A DNA stretch of 34,646 bases, taken from assembly GCA_020346285.1 (NCBI GenBank), contig CP070780.1, forward strand, positions 1,386,955 to 1,421,600, written 5' to 3'. The DNA is from Candidatus Omnitrophota bacterium. Its GTDB lineage: Bacteria; Omnitrophota; Gorgyraeia; JABMRN01; RBG-13-46-9. Each line of letters starts with the position of its first letter. Position 1 is the stretch's first letter. Below are positions 12,801 through 17,777 of this stretch, piece after piece. The notes under the pieces are model-generated. The model did no database searches. It was not told the DNA's origin and saw only the letters and a list, made by a program, of their open reading frames with translations. Position numbers and translations under genes: made by a program.

Positions 12801-15800
12801 CAGCTATAAAAGGCGTATCTTTGGATAACAGGCCGCTTGTAATAACCTCCTGTATATCAAGTTCTTCGTCTATAGCGTTCTTTATGTCCTTCTCAAGCAA
12901 TTCCTTTTCGACTTTTTTTCCGGTTAATCCTGTCTCATGAGAAAGCTCATGTTTAAGGCCGATTTTTAGAAGTTTTTGAGCGGTTTGGGGGGCAGAGCCA
13001 AGTTTTTCAAAAAGCGACCGGTGAATACCTATAAAGCCGTTAGCCAGATGGTCCTCAAAAAGATATCCGGCTGTGTCAAGAACAGAAACTACCAATTCTT
13101 TTTGTTTTATCGGCCGGGCTAAAATTTCATTTGCGAAAAAATCATTAAGAAACGCTAAAAACGAATTTTTATCCTTAAATCCGAAGGCCTTGTGTTGTTT
13201 CGTGAGGTCGTTATCAATAAAAACGGTTGTATCATCAATGCTAACCCTCGATGAACCGCGTTTAACACTTTCTTTAATCCTACCTATATCCCTAACCCCA
13301 TTCTTAGAAATCGATTGGGGATTTTCAAGAGGCATGCCTTCGGCATGAGCGAATGAAGGTGGCGGGATATATTGCAATGTAATTATCTCATTATTCTCTA
13401 TATCTACCCTTATCCATCGAGAGCTGCTCAATCCCTCCAAACGATTATAGAGCTCTATGTCTACAAATCCGTCCATAAGCCCGTCTTCGTCCACTAGCCT
13501 AATATCGTTGTAATATATATTTCTGAAATCCAATCCATCGAATATCTCGCTAATTCTATCTTTTTCATCAACTATAATTGCAAAAGCGTCGCTTATCATT
13601 TTCTGCGCTTGTGCTTTCGGACTATCTTCCCCTTCAAAATGGCACACGGTTCGCCAGGTAATCTCATAAGTTAAGGCCTCCCCCTCAAGGAGAATCATAT
13701 CAGGATTTTCGATATGTAATCTCTCGTGGGCTATCTTATACGCGAGCCAGGCAATCCTCTCGTCTCCTTCCCATCTCTGCGAAGCATCTAATCCAACAAC
13801 AATAATGCCCAAATCCGTAAATGCCTGGGCATAGTTGTCTTTATCCAGCCCTTCTAAAAACAAAACAGGATATGTCGTGCCACTGCCGATATCGGCATCG
13901 TTCAGTTCATCATAAGCACGGAGGACTAATTCCTGATACTCATCAGAGTTAGATATTTCAATGGAACGTGTTATGCCCTCCATTGTCACGTCGTGCGCGT
14001 ATTCTAAATAGGCCAATAAATAAGGCGCGAAATCCGCAGGTACAATGGTGCTTCCTGCTATGGCAACTTCTTCAAATGGAACAGGGGCAGGACTTGTTCC
14101 GCCACAATAGGCCAAAAAGGGCATTAACCCAAGAATAAGAGAAATTTTCATGCTTGATTTCAGCTTTGCCAAAATTTTGCCCTTTAAACCACGGCGCGGT
14201 TTAAAGCTCTTAGGAAGTATTATTGGCGGTTCGGTATGGAATAGAGTTGCTGTAGCATATGATTTGCTTAGCGCCGGCCCGGAAGCGGGAGGGCGTTTTG
14301 CCCATATACCAGTTAACCCTAATCCCCTCTCTTGTATCGATTCCAATTTATATAATCCCGCTACATCCCGTTGGTTTGACATGTTAAGCATAAGCAGGCC
14401 GTATTCATTTAAATAGACAATGGCTCTGTCTATCCAGGCAGAAGATAAATCCTTTGGTATTCCTTTTTCAATATATAAATCATAACCATTTTTCAGTTCG
14501 TTAGGGAAATAATTACGCGCATCTGTTCTATATAAAATTATCTGCCTTTTGCCGCCATTATAATTGTAAGTGAATACTAACTTTTCAAATTGTTCTTTTG
14601 TAGCATCATTTTGTATAGTATAAACTTCTGTATCAACATCTGACGCGCCTTTACATGCCAATATCTCGGTTACATAGTGATCTTGCAGGTATCTTGTGGG
14701 GCCGTCTTGAGGATCCACCCCGACTATCGTCTCTGCATCAGTAGATTCAATCGCTACTTTAGCATCAAAGCCGATCCCGGGATAATAAGCGATACGGATT
14801 CCGCCTGGCTTATGCTTTCTTATCAAAGCGCTGAAATAGGTTATAATTCTTTCGCTACCGGACGCATTAATCATATGTATCTGTTGGGCAAAAAAGTTTG
14901 TTAGTTTTTTCATGCCAAGATATTTTGCGATTTTAAAGCCGACGCGGCGGATAGCAGTTCTTAGCCGAGTGATTAGCAGTAGAAAGGAAAGTGCGCTGGC
15001 AAATATCTTAGTATTAATCTTTGCTTTGGTGCCGGACAGCCCTTTGGCTTCGCCCGGGACGGGCAATGAGGTTTTGAATTGGGTGTAAGCGGGTCTTGTC
15101 GGCAATGTTATTCCGGCGGATCGGGCAAGCGCTGCTATATCCAGTTCTGTGGCCGGGTCCGCTATTTTGCCTTCCTCAACCTGCCTTCGCCATTCTGCCA
15201 GCAATCTGCACACCAGCGCTTGCTCTTCTCCGTGCATGCCTGTGCAAAGCGCGGGGTCGCTTAAAAATGTAGCGATGGCAAGGGATGAATGCAATGCTTT
15301 CTGCAATTTCGCAATCATTGAATTCGGTTTAGCGCCCAAGAGTTCGAAATACGGGCTTTTATAGGCGGTCCCATTTTTAAAATTCGGCATAATTGAAATG
15401 TAAGAGATGTTATTTCTTTTAAACAGCTCACACAGATTTTCGGTGTGGAAGCCGCCTGCGACAAGAATGGTAATTTGAGGCTGTCTCGCCTGTCTAACGG
15501 GTATCGAATATCTGGTATTTCTTAGAAATACCGAATCTCTTTTAAGCGAATATTCGTAAAATTCGGCAAGGTTTTCACGGTAATCATTAATTTCATCTAT
15601 GTTATCATCAAGTTTCGCCGTTATTTTATGTAACGGTGCTTGTTTATCGATGAACGCTACATAGTTTTGCGCATCGAATGTTTTTTTGTTTTTCTTGTAA
15701 TACGCGTAGTCGTCACTTGTTAAAGAAACGTTAAAAATGTTTCTTGTCAGGGCAAGGTTTTTGGAAAGGAGATTAAGTTCTTTTTGCGTGCCGTTCTTGT

Positions 15801-16938
15801 ATAAAGAATCTTTAATCCTGTTTTCAAGCGTATCCATTTCCTCCATTACCTCGAATTTATCAATGGCGTCGTACATGGATATATAAACTATATATTTTTT
15901 AAGTTCGGAATATTTGCTTAGGTCCAAATTCATCGATTTTGCTTTTTTGACAAGATATGCATAGAAGTCTTTTTGCGAGATTTGTTCTGCCTTGAATGCC
16001 ACTGTTTTCTGAACGAGTTCCTCGATGTCGTTTTTGGAGAGCATTTTTTCGAATTCGTCAATGAGGCGATTTCGTTCCATGTTGGCGGTTTTAAAATTTA
16101 TATCATCTTCCTGTTTTAATGACTGGTGAAGGAGGTATATATTCGTGAGCGTTTTTATATCGATTGCCTTTTGGCCTGCTTTCCGGATTAGGTAGGCAAG
16201 GTAATCTTTGAATTCGAGTTTTCCCTGTTTATAACCGGTGTATTTTCGGTCAAGCGCAAGAAGTTCGGCGCTATATATGTGGCGTTTCAGGTTTGAAATG
16301 ATATGGTCGAGTCCTTTTAAGTATTTTTCTATCGTGCCTTTGTGCTTAAGCGAGTCCTTGTAGACATTGAAATTCCTAAGATAAAGCTCTGTATTTTCAA
16401 CGCCCCAAAGATGCGCTTTATCGGGATTATTTATGGCGAAGTATTCGGCGCCGTTAACAAGGCCTTCCTTTACAAAGTAATCTACCACCTTTTTTCTTAT
16501 ATCTTTATCCTGAATCCTCGTAAAAACGGACAGGTCGTATTCGCCTTTTCCGCCTTCGAGATTAACTACTTTTATTCCGTATCTTTTATGAAGATATTCG
16601 ATTATATCGGCTATTTTGTGCTGTGCCGCGTAATTGCAATGAGCATCCTGGATATGAACGATAACCTTGCCGGAATCCGCCTTATGCATGTCTTTAATAT
16701 GCCCGAGGTATTGGGGCAGGGTAAATGTATTGACATTAAGCTCTTTGAAAGGACCCGGGCCGCCGGCCCTATCAGAGCCGACGCGAGCAGGCTCTAAGGG
16801 CGTTCCGGCAGCCCAGGCTTTTTCGAGAAGTATATCGGGTCCTACGGTATTAAACAAAAAAGACCATATAGTGATAAATACAATTATCCCCTTATATGGT
16901 CTTTTAGCTATCCAACTATTGAATCTCGCGTCTTTCAT
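880..16938 (-). CDS. Giant multidomain exported protein, 5352 aa
   Basis: One uninterrupted frame codes for about 600 kDa. I do not recognise a named family for the whole. Visible parts: basic n-region plus hydrophobic stretch 17-33 and AWAA (41-44), a Sec signal or anchor; a domain at about 90-520 with HIQDAH (H100), NLEGG (E128) and AGGFH (H498), reminiscent of the EreA/ChaN/TraB group; a possible Rossmann methyltransferase at about 700-870; a buried lipoprotein-like signal (930-945); HERLH at 1071 and HELSH at 1330; a long helical stretch to about 2700; HELYE at 3491; an M48-like unit with HELAH (3640-3644) and E-x-x-P-D (3715-3719); ten HEAT-like repeats (3847-4187); a TCQ-motif domain (about 4640-4750); a kinase-like loop (H5038, D5046, D5065). 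Start is the ATG at 16938 with a weak GGA Shine-Dalgarno. A surface or cell-contact role is inference only. Confidence 0.9.
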   Translation of the reverse strand: MKDARFNSWIAKRPYKGIIVFITIWSFLFNTVGPDILLEKAWAAGTPLEPARVGSDRAGGPGPFKELNVNTFTLPQYLGHIKDMHKADSGKVIVHIQDAHCNYAAQHKIADIIEYLHKRYGIKVVNLEGGKGEYDLSVFTRIQDKDIRKKVVDYFVKEGLVNGAEYFAINNPDKAHLWGVENTELYLRNFNVYKDSLKHKGTIEKYLKGLDHIISNLKRHIYSAELLALDRKYTGYKQGKLEFKDYLAYLIRKAGQKAIDIKTLTNIYLLHQSLKQEDDINFKTANMERNRLIDEFEKMLSKNDIEELVQKTVAFKAEQISQKDFYAYLVKKAKSMNLDLSKYSELKKYIVYISMYDAIDKFEVMEEMDTLENRIKDSLYKNGTQKELNLLSKNLALTRNIFNVSLTSDDYAYYKKNKKTFDAQNYVAFIDKQAPLHKITAKLDDNIDEINDYRENLAEFYEYSLKRDSVFLRNTRYSIPVRQARQPQITILVAGGFHTENLCELFKRNNISYISIMPNFKNGTAYKSPYFELLGAKPNSMIAKLQKALHSSLAIATFLSDPALCTGMHGEEQALVCRLLAEWRRQVEEGKIADPATELDIAALARSAGITLPTRPAYTQFKTSLPVPGEAKGLSGTKAKINTKIFASALSFLLLITRLRTAIRRVGFKIAKYLGMKKLTNFFAQQIHMINASGSERIITYFSALIRKHKPGGIRIAYYPGIGFDAKVAIESTDAETIVGVDPQDGPTRYLQDHYVTEILACKGASDVDTEVYTIQNDATKEQFEKLVFTYNYNGGKRQIILYRTDARNYFPNELKNGYDLYIEKGIPKDLSSAWIDRAIVYLNEYGLLMLNMSNQRDVAGLYKLESIQERGLGLTGIWAKRPPASGPALSKSYATATLFHTEPPIILPKSFKPRRGLKGKILAKLKSSMKISLILGLMPFLAYCGGTSPAPVPFEEVAIAGSTIVPADFAPYLLAYLEYAHDVTMEGITRSIEISNSDEYQELVLRAYDELNDADIGSGTTYPVLFLEGLDKDNYAQAFTDLGIIVVGLDASQRWEGDERIAWLAYKIAHERLHIENPDMILLEGEALTYEITWRTVCHFEGEDSPKAQAQKMISDAFAIIVDEKDRISEIFDGLDFRNIYYNDIRLVDEDGLMDGFVDIELYNRLEGLSSSRWIRVDIENNEIITLQYIPPPSFAHAEGMPLENPQSISKNGVRDIGRIKESVKRGSSRVSIDDTTVFIDNDLTKQHKAFGFKDKNSFLAFLNDFFANEILARPIKQKELVVSVLDTAGYLFEDHLANGFIGIHRSLFEKLGSAPQTAQKLLKIGLKHELSHETGLTGKKVEKELLEKDIKNAIDEELDIQEVITSGLLSKDTPFIAGILEKEKMLLGLISGDSVEHLDEAKRYYADRKSITLDDGKILKVEAKDLLFMTKLNFDVYDLYWACEYPYFLIPLRGYSKQMEAMGEFIKDYLFILNKTLDLETGMPSDQFYVLIDEKFLDLASDIARLYGGKRGKRKEANLILFKLFGIAVEDKTWGVLSDPQGIKFMIENADKILNLGSPHAVKLYIDYASIYHSKQNKEYLHDENYRNPFFTANVLEETLAYKGDDKKATESMINYFRLTGLGKDVPELLKKEGLLDNFRKLSPENRAGFAGYIYGNSNYFMDKMTPDILKKLLSEPIIYLYNSYGPLLNPLLKIIAYFPQEFERYIKDEIFIKKLAQISGLGVGEEYADAFIGLGQHSIGLTTDKALKIIIDMAGKDVDTARDFLKLANAAKRYAQKEKDTLNFVPTGETFIYAIMEPVFISDFVKILPEVRKKYVDDARIINNPVRDILYSVPVAEILAVARDVKIFELLQQKLAEEKFKELLLNNDTRKKLISLLSDASADQNALLTHVSVEFLNTGKDFNIIDKINARIRDNELKEDLIEAVSKYIEFGSYLSIEDNFEFVVSLAARSKNLAQAYIVRFASNEKSILSKFKEQYEKFLLEEPEGFAIEIMTMISGKPALLKEKIDITKCRTLYAESPYMGQLYILAARYNPELLSSDEIYNKIIQLIREDKRSGVKLPPKIFPHNFSRRIRDLPVGATHATNRLPYGYQLAEFLIKISESRSFNFKAFIDNIELFRKIHPESLKILAYPHLSESVLWDETAAIRKSLLDVLGRISSVELNNFLIHAFHGYIEKRDQKSVKALIDMLSNETEVARLNSLSEEIVKKIIGWERCYPEDEKRIEGHPISDFIDGESLRAFLVLEEENIDSTLGIISKKPLQGGFYVVQITDEELKLINKLFNKTFFENLKNLRSMFGEKVIKVILSMIKAAPRAIDTYLQNNYTGILSEKVNAIFGENKRFEFAENVSQNLIKLVNEESDKLRVYMPIFREILGHEALDEFLSQGNYQVFVKWVKFFDVVGIDSKIFAIFKSQMKGWSFEEKTGYLGILSNFSSSKILPEVLAMDSKCIRGWVSSLSAFSLVFSLFGKMNVYGIREKTAREFCLGILKTGIRDLIYDLNTFTNILVSSEHIIEVAPLQKMLKIESGAIGAKQGKRSLKAKIKTLKHIGNIAAKNADSRLAAEIKDILKSRISEINSILRKGFDEKQTPGEMAAIENRFMAQLFGQITGIGAIDEAMLSDEGITSKLLTICNLYFNLSRHSGGSYADRERMRGKIRKLLTKYQKSKGDKNAVQKILLAEKENKGQISKLKKAGYSESLWKEGVKVETEILPLSEAMQLEQIRENIAQISHEIIEIAEQLKYQPEGISAQELSQMKFFTYNDAKEFTEQMKKDLSGRPLAQEQLSRIGQILANIKKAEDSKDKVKATAPTKVRIVIKKDFVEEANAGVGVPGCFSPNGLHREMPIVHALEANSFFALVYDESGTMFANAVLALTDKGVVVFGAYNTRTDLDLEKAWLKAWMALSRVTPAVILPKLPESDRIGGRKFAERYNIGATRSITVTKEAIFFGPLYYDFGKCSGNGDWSFTNQGAIVLKKQMFPEMQEDSTKETKKKEVNQESKAEAMLWNLEKGERKAITKALFKLNLDIQLQPVLSNMDYIILRATEEEITAIIDGIKSRADPRKGAPEKDKKRLKEALGELRIEFKVKKAFDYVEKEIKRKLAEDDIVNTAVIQDILYVTLTEKMNLNLSKTDGFQSKGTHMPIRAGQLPDTIIRQINAFLDKALLISDRHTQEPPAKKQFENLFGEYLPSFNQVVVRGEMSLSQDGGIKVIFESTNEYLPVYDQDLVPEGKAILQFELYKRQGQYYMEILDIISKTATGGMDLYQVFEGLVQHSANYIHKDILMESETAMFRMRTPWNGKVFAFSPRKRDIAERFGWHHVKKVQSKIKIMWIERIQPILDEQGIVFENMAIRGINQKDFGFYEKAILHVAPQNIDIVDRKPTATDQAEGQEEDVALAAGKYRKSKHDDIHKAIEEGLPDDLKNFRSLPAGAKKQVLERYRDNTGQIAIPIKAFIRKTGLLGHIGLGQYYGEPVIYADSSFTKNALKFVKAHELYEIGKWESFRKKVDFSHQEMRSWIRENSNNEGTGLAQRLAKKWDREAPSIDWIYASLKCRFTIQQGRIERIGAMLVQAAQSEEYKDKFLERYGVDLKEIKEVSFFVYEKLTASPFVAITKDGGLIIGIPQSTAELLNDDEVAYALGHELAHFQEIISNRKDWDGRISKIGKMRYLMPRRFIRALKFVWDILRIICDIFIPNQKLRGEMEKIRERIILSHDAETIPDELGLFLTVKAGFEPAAAKSSMNKMITARNTFKRGIIGRYLFKVASKDIYLSERLRIEQIKKLIESYAIDGIEDIYEEHEEEEDVILAAGNEDAEFERLFAQARETTETLPRALTDAEVTGIILDGELLLEKALKDQNPSVRERAASSIGGMFQHNPEEAEKFLKKVLEDPNPYIQREAASNIAGMFRHNPEEAEKLLKEALKKSDFSYVRKKAAGSIGSMFQHNPKEAEKLLKKALKDRDWYIRSEAASSIADIFQHNPKEAEKLLKKALKKRDWLVRSKAASSIGGMFQHNPKEAEKLLKKALKDQNSSVREGAASSIEGMFQHNPEEAESLLKKVLKDQNPSVREGAASSIGGMFRHNPKEAESLLKKTLKDPDPYVRRGAASSIGGMFRHNPKEAESLLKKTLKDTEPNVRKEAACSIGGIFQHKPKKAKNLLKKALKDPDPYVQIGATSGIGSIFELFSNRADRIISDLIAKHSFLNKENPSIINSLFFASNIRDKELDQQDIERYNQFKDFIKEDILNKEEKEHNIPLAILSYLYPGMPHWDNDILTDRKKLLNTLSCITDLITDDFDSLKDRIMGIKMNDEEILSIFLDLTGIFFKEDIDSLNRLLKKGKIESDLERKKELLVFFINTFGEEKIEKSLYDLILNSFNPGREKDLKRFFRYISLLNAFPEEYMDEYKPEIENNRIQLVRERKTLISILTSKLKALLSLSDEEETLLNSSMENFQEYWQNDKFFERVVVQAAFFTQKGKESLKKLVLGMAKNRDKPSLEDNVHYEKMREKGFSQEFIDKWKEDKSYYIEKPKPEEIEISYQSLLSQIMLHLNMTEDELERLPQEHKEEHLEEAVEALLNIISSLKEGKLPDAHVVNIALAFISSPQGKGIFNKELITDLRNLLPARIDEEELKKASRIRITSDSNIFMRAGLEPHSTCQRATSRTAQNKDGQLINRILHGQFKLAQYLIGNTVIARTHLETTTEDGKPVLLVEEIYQHIFIPYDRNQFEREILKYASSIGIKTIHWSQAPQKIQYEQRPNPPPVSIEEALYRDTRIFNYATDIEPPMGGGMDPITLTKYAQRSDTTPAQLVEYLKQTGLFYQADIIKEALKSNPEKLAEFERLFAQAERSRVDRDFASIDVAELEYGEGEEIDEKRLLDGYRGQFQNQDVHVRGIALDRRVCRNYINSLRTRTKSGKKAIAPVHKVYVPVSVPDIHECAARNKAVLCKNTRLRPEVLSIIRNGAQEGLFELVELRTYRDYRNAEDDLGIKPNYLFSSLGSAGYIALFVSEWIGPNLIQLFQKTSEGDSRRIAVGANLGRILGALHNAGLVAGDSHLKQFVIDETTNDVYRIDTANITSTHLETPDVREKVLEHELLTIIYQGIGVDKTVYRAYIGNYNAERGRDASTDPDATYDGKFENILESRQAQTIEAFNSINRKADTVKAVVGVPKEMNQTQIQQALRVINRGLARSGFGDIRDTHQVITFEIDVANPEQTRKNYEQAMDNAHKQLPENGRIVLFAPQIDIGPQLAKQAQDQYKEKGYITVIPDAYTDSHPEQNEYPDIEVRVALARHVAFYYNGNDQKSAIESINKLLQQVSENAVISTLEQLLDILNPLKIRPIVFENIAKWQKYRKAIATSL
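2423..2448 (-). repeat. Copy 2 of a 26-bp exact repeat inside the giant gene
   Basis: These 26 bases are identical to 5480-5505. Both lie in the same reading frame and code for the core of a shared EFERLFAQA motif (residues about 4831-4839 here). It marks the junction between a helical region and the module that contains the kinase-like domain. Confidence 0.85.
4378..5400 (-). repeat. Ten tandem 34-residue HEAT-like repeats (102-bp DNA period)
   Basis: Ten consecutive units of 34 residues (one of 35) cover residues 3847-4187 of the giant protein. Each follows the pattern LLKKALKD, then a variable VR pair, AASSIGGMF, HNPEEAE. The arrangement of two helices with a D-x-x-x-x-V-R turn is typical of HEAT repeats, which form curved protein-binding scaffolds. 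At DNA level adjacent units are close to identical; for example 4568-4617 and 4670-4719 match over 50 bases. This implies recent expansion or gene conversion and a region prone to length change. The last unit is degenerate. Confidence 0.9.
5480..5505 (-). repeat. Copy 1 of a 26-bp exact repeat inside the giant gene
   Basis: Identical over 26 bases to 2423-2448, in frame, coding for the FERLFAQA junction motif at residues about 3812-3820. It lies between the M48-like module and the HEAT repeats, just after an EEDVILAAG linker that also occurs in a similar form (EEDVALAAG) at about residues 3390-3400. Confidence 0.85.
14104..14151 (-). other. Lipoprotein-type signal peptide buried in the giant protein
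   Basis: Residues 930-945 read Met-Lys, a hydrophobic run, then a lipobox LAYC followed by GG and a Pro/Ser/Thr-rich tail. This is the layout of a bacterial lipoprotein signal peptide, with Cys945 as the would-be lipidated residue. It sits 929 residues inside an open frame, so it is either the fossil N-terminus of a formerly separate lipoprotein gene or a real internal start. No clear Shine-Dalgarno precedes the internal ATG at 14151. Confidence 0.65.
14182..14206 (-). other. Perfect hairpin in coding DNA just before the buried lipoprotein start
   Basis: Nine-base arms (14182-14190 and 14198-14206) with a 7-base loop form a perfect inverted repeat. It lies about 30 bases upstream of the internal Met codon at 14151 and would look normal in an intergenic spacer. 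On the mRNA it is followed by an A/U-rich stretch. It may be the remnant of a terminator or leader from before the two genes fused. Confidence 0.55.
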
Positions 16939-17020
16939 ATCTGTTCCGGTGTCCGTTCTTGGGTGTTTTACACAAATACTTTTTAAATGTCTAAAATAAG
17001 TTATGAAAAAAATTACCCGC

Positions 17021-17047
17021 TTGAATACACTCTAAGCTTATATTCAA
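17021..17047 (-). promoter_or_regulatory. Inverted repeat in the 5' leader of the giant gene
   Basis: TTGAATA (17021-17027) and TATTCAA (17041-17047) form 7-base arms around a 13-base loop. The repeat lies between the predicted transcription start near 17070 and the ATG at 16938, within a leader of about 130 bases. It may be an operator or a leader hairpin; no further evidence decides. Confidence 0.35.
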
Positions 17048-17076
17048 ACAGGGCGTATCTCACGTATCTTAATATA

Positions 17077-17105
17077 AGTATACCTTACTTATACAATAAT
17101 ATCAA
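17077..17105 (-). promoter_or_regulatory. Sigma70 promoter for the giant gene
   Basis: On the minus strand TTGATA (17100-17105) and TATACT (17077-17082) stand 17 bases apart, one mismatch each from consensus. The predicted start is near 17070. It lies after the hairpin that ends the ribosomal operon, so the giant gene is expected to be a separate and potentially strongly transcribed unit. Confidence 0.75.
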
Positions 17106-17153
17106 GCAAAGACAGCAAACTTTTTTATGCCCTAACATTTGGGGGGAATCAAA

Positions 17154-17178
17154 TTGTTCGAGGTTCGACCTCGAACAA
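17154..17178 (-). terminator. Hairpin at the end of the ribosomal superoperon
   Basis: Perfect 10-base arms (17154-17163, 17169-17178) with a 5-base loop begin 8 bases after the rplQ stop. The following bases on the minus strand are ATTTGATTCC, so the U-run is short. Position and stem strength suit an operon terminator. As DNA it is also a clean palindrome, so a repeat family is an alternative. Confidence 0.6.
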
Positions 17179-17185
17179 GGACGTG

Positions 17186-17776
17186 CTACATATTGGTCTT
17201 GCGGCGGAAGAAGCCGTGGACTTTTTTGAGGAAGCCTTTTTGCTTTTCGATTTTCCTGGTTTCGACTTTTGCCCTTTCTTTCTTTACCTCTTCTACGGTT
17301 TTCTCCTCTTTAACTTTTGGCGCTATCTCGGGGGCCGCTTTAGGCCGTTTTGCCTCCTTCGGCTTGACAGGCGCGCGCATTTTTTTCGTTTCCCTGGCAG
17401 GTTTTAGCTTGGCTTCCGGCTTCTTCTCTGTCAGCTCCAAAAATACGACGCTTGCCCCGTCCCCTTTCCTGAAATTAAACGGGATTATGCGCGTATAGCC
17501 GCTCTGCCTGTCCTTGAAAAGAGGCACAATTTCTTTAAATAGCTTGGAAACAAGCGTTCTGTCACCCAGGATCGCGAAGGCCTTTCTCCGTGCGGCCAGA
17601 GAGTCGGCTTTGGCCGTTGTAATAAGGCGCTCGATAACTCTTCTGGCCTCTTTGGCTTTAGTGTGGGTTGTCTTAATCCTTTGATGTAAGATAACGCTTC
17701 TAGTCAAGCCCTTAAGGGTTGCTATTCGGTGTGAATGTTGTCTCCCAAATCTGGTTCGTCTTTTTCTGTGGCGCAT
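17186..17776 (-). CDS. rplQ: 50S ribosomal protein L17 with long C-terminal extension
   Basis: L17 binds 23S rRNA near the peptide exit side of the large subunit. The N-terminal part (about residues 1-118) matches L17 throughout, beginning MRHRKRRTRFGRQHSHR, with KTTHTKAKEARRVIERLIT and the closing GYTRI followed by VFLEL. The protein is 196 residues, against about 115-130 for most bacteria. The extra 75 or so residues are rich in Lys, Glu, Ala and Pro, probably disordered or helical, and end in a basic FLKKVHGFFRRK segment. It lies 1 base after rpoA, the standard alpha-operon order, and is the last gene before the operon hairpin. Confidence 0.96.
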   Translation of the reverse strand: MRHRKRRTRFGRQHSHRIATLKGLTRSVILHQRIKTTHTKAKEARRVIERLITTAKADSLAARRKAFAILGDRTLVSKLFKEIVPLFKDRQSGYTRIIPFNFRKGDGASVVFLELTEKKPEAKLKPARETKKMRAPVKPKEAKRPKAAPEIAPKVKEEKTVEEVKKERAKVETRKIEKQKGFLKKVHGFFRRKTNM

Positions 17777-17777
17777 T

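Noticed and set aside
17154-17178. Operator for the giant gene
   Set aside because: The palindrome lies only 8 bases after the rplQ stop and about 50 bases upstream of the -35 box; operon termination is the simpler reading, although dual use is not excluded.
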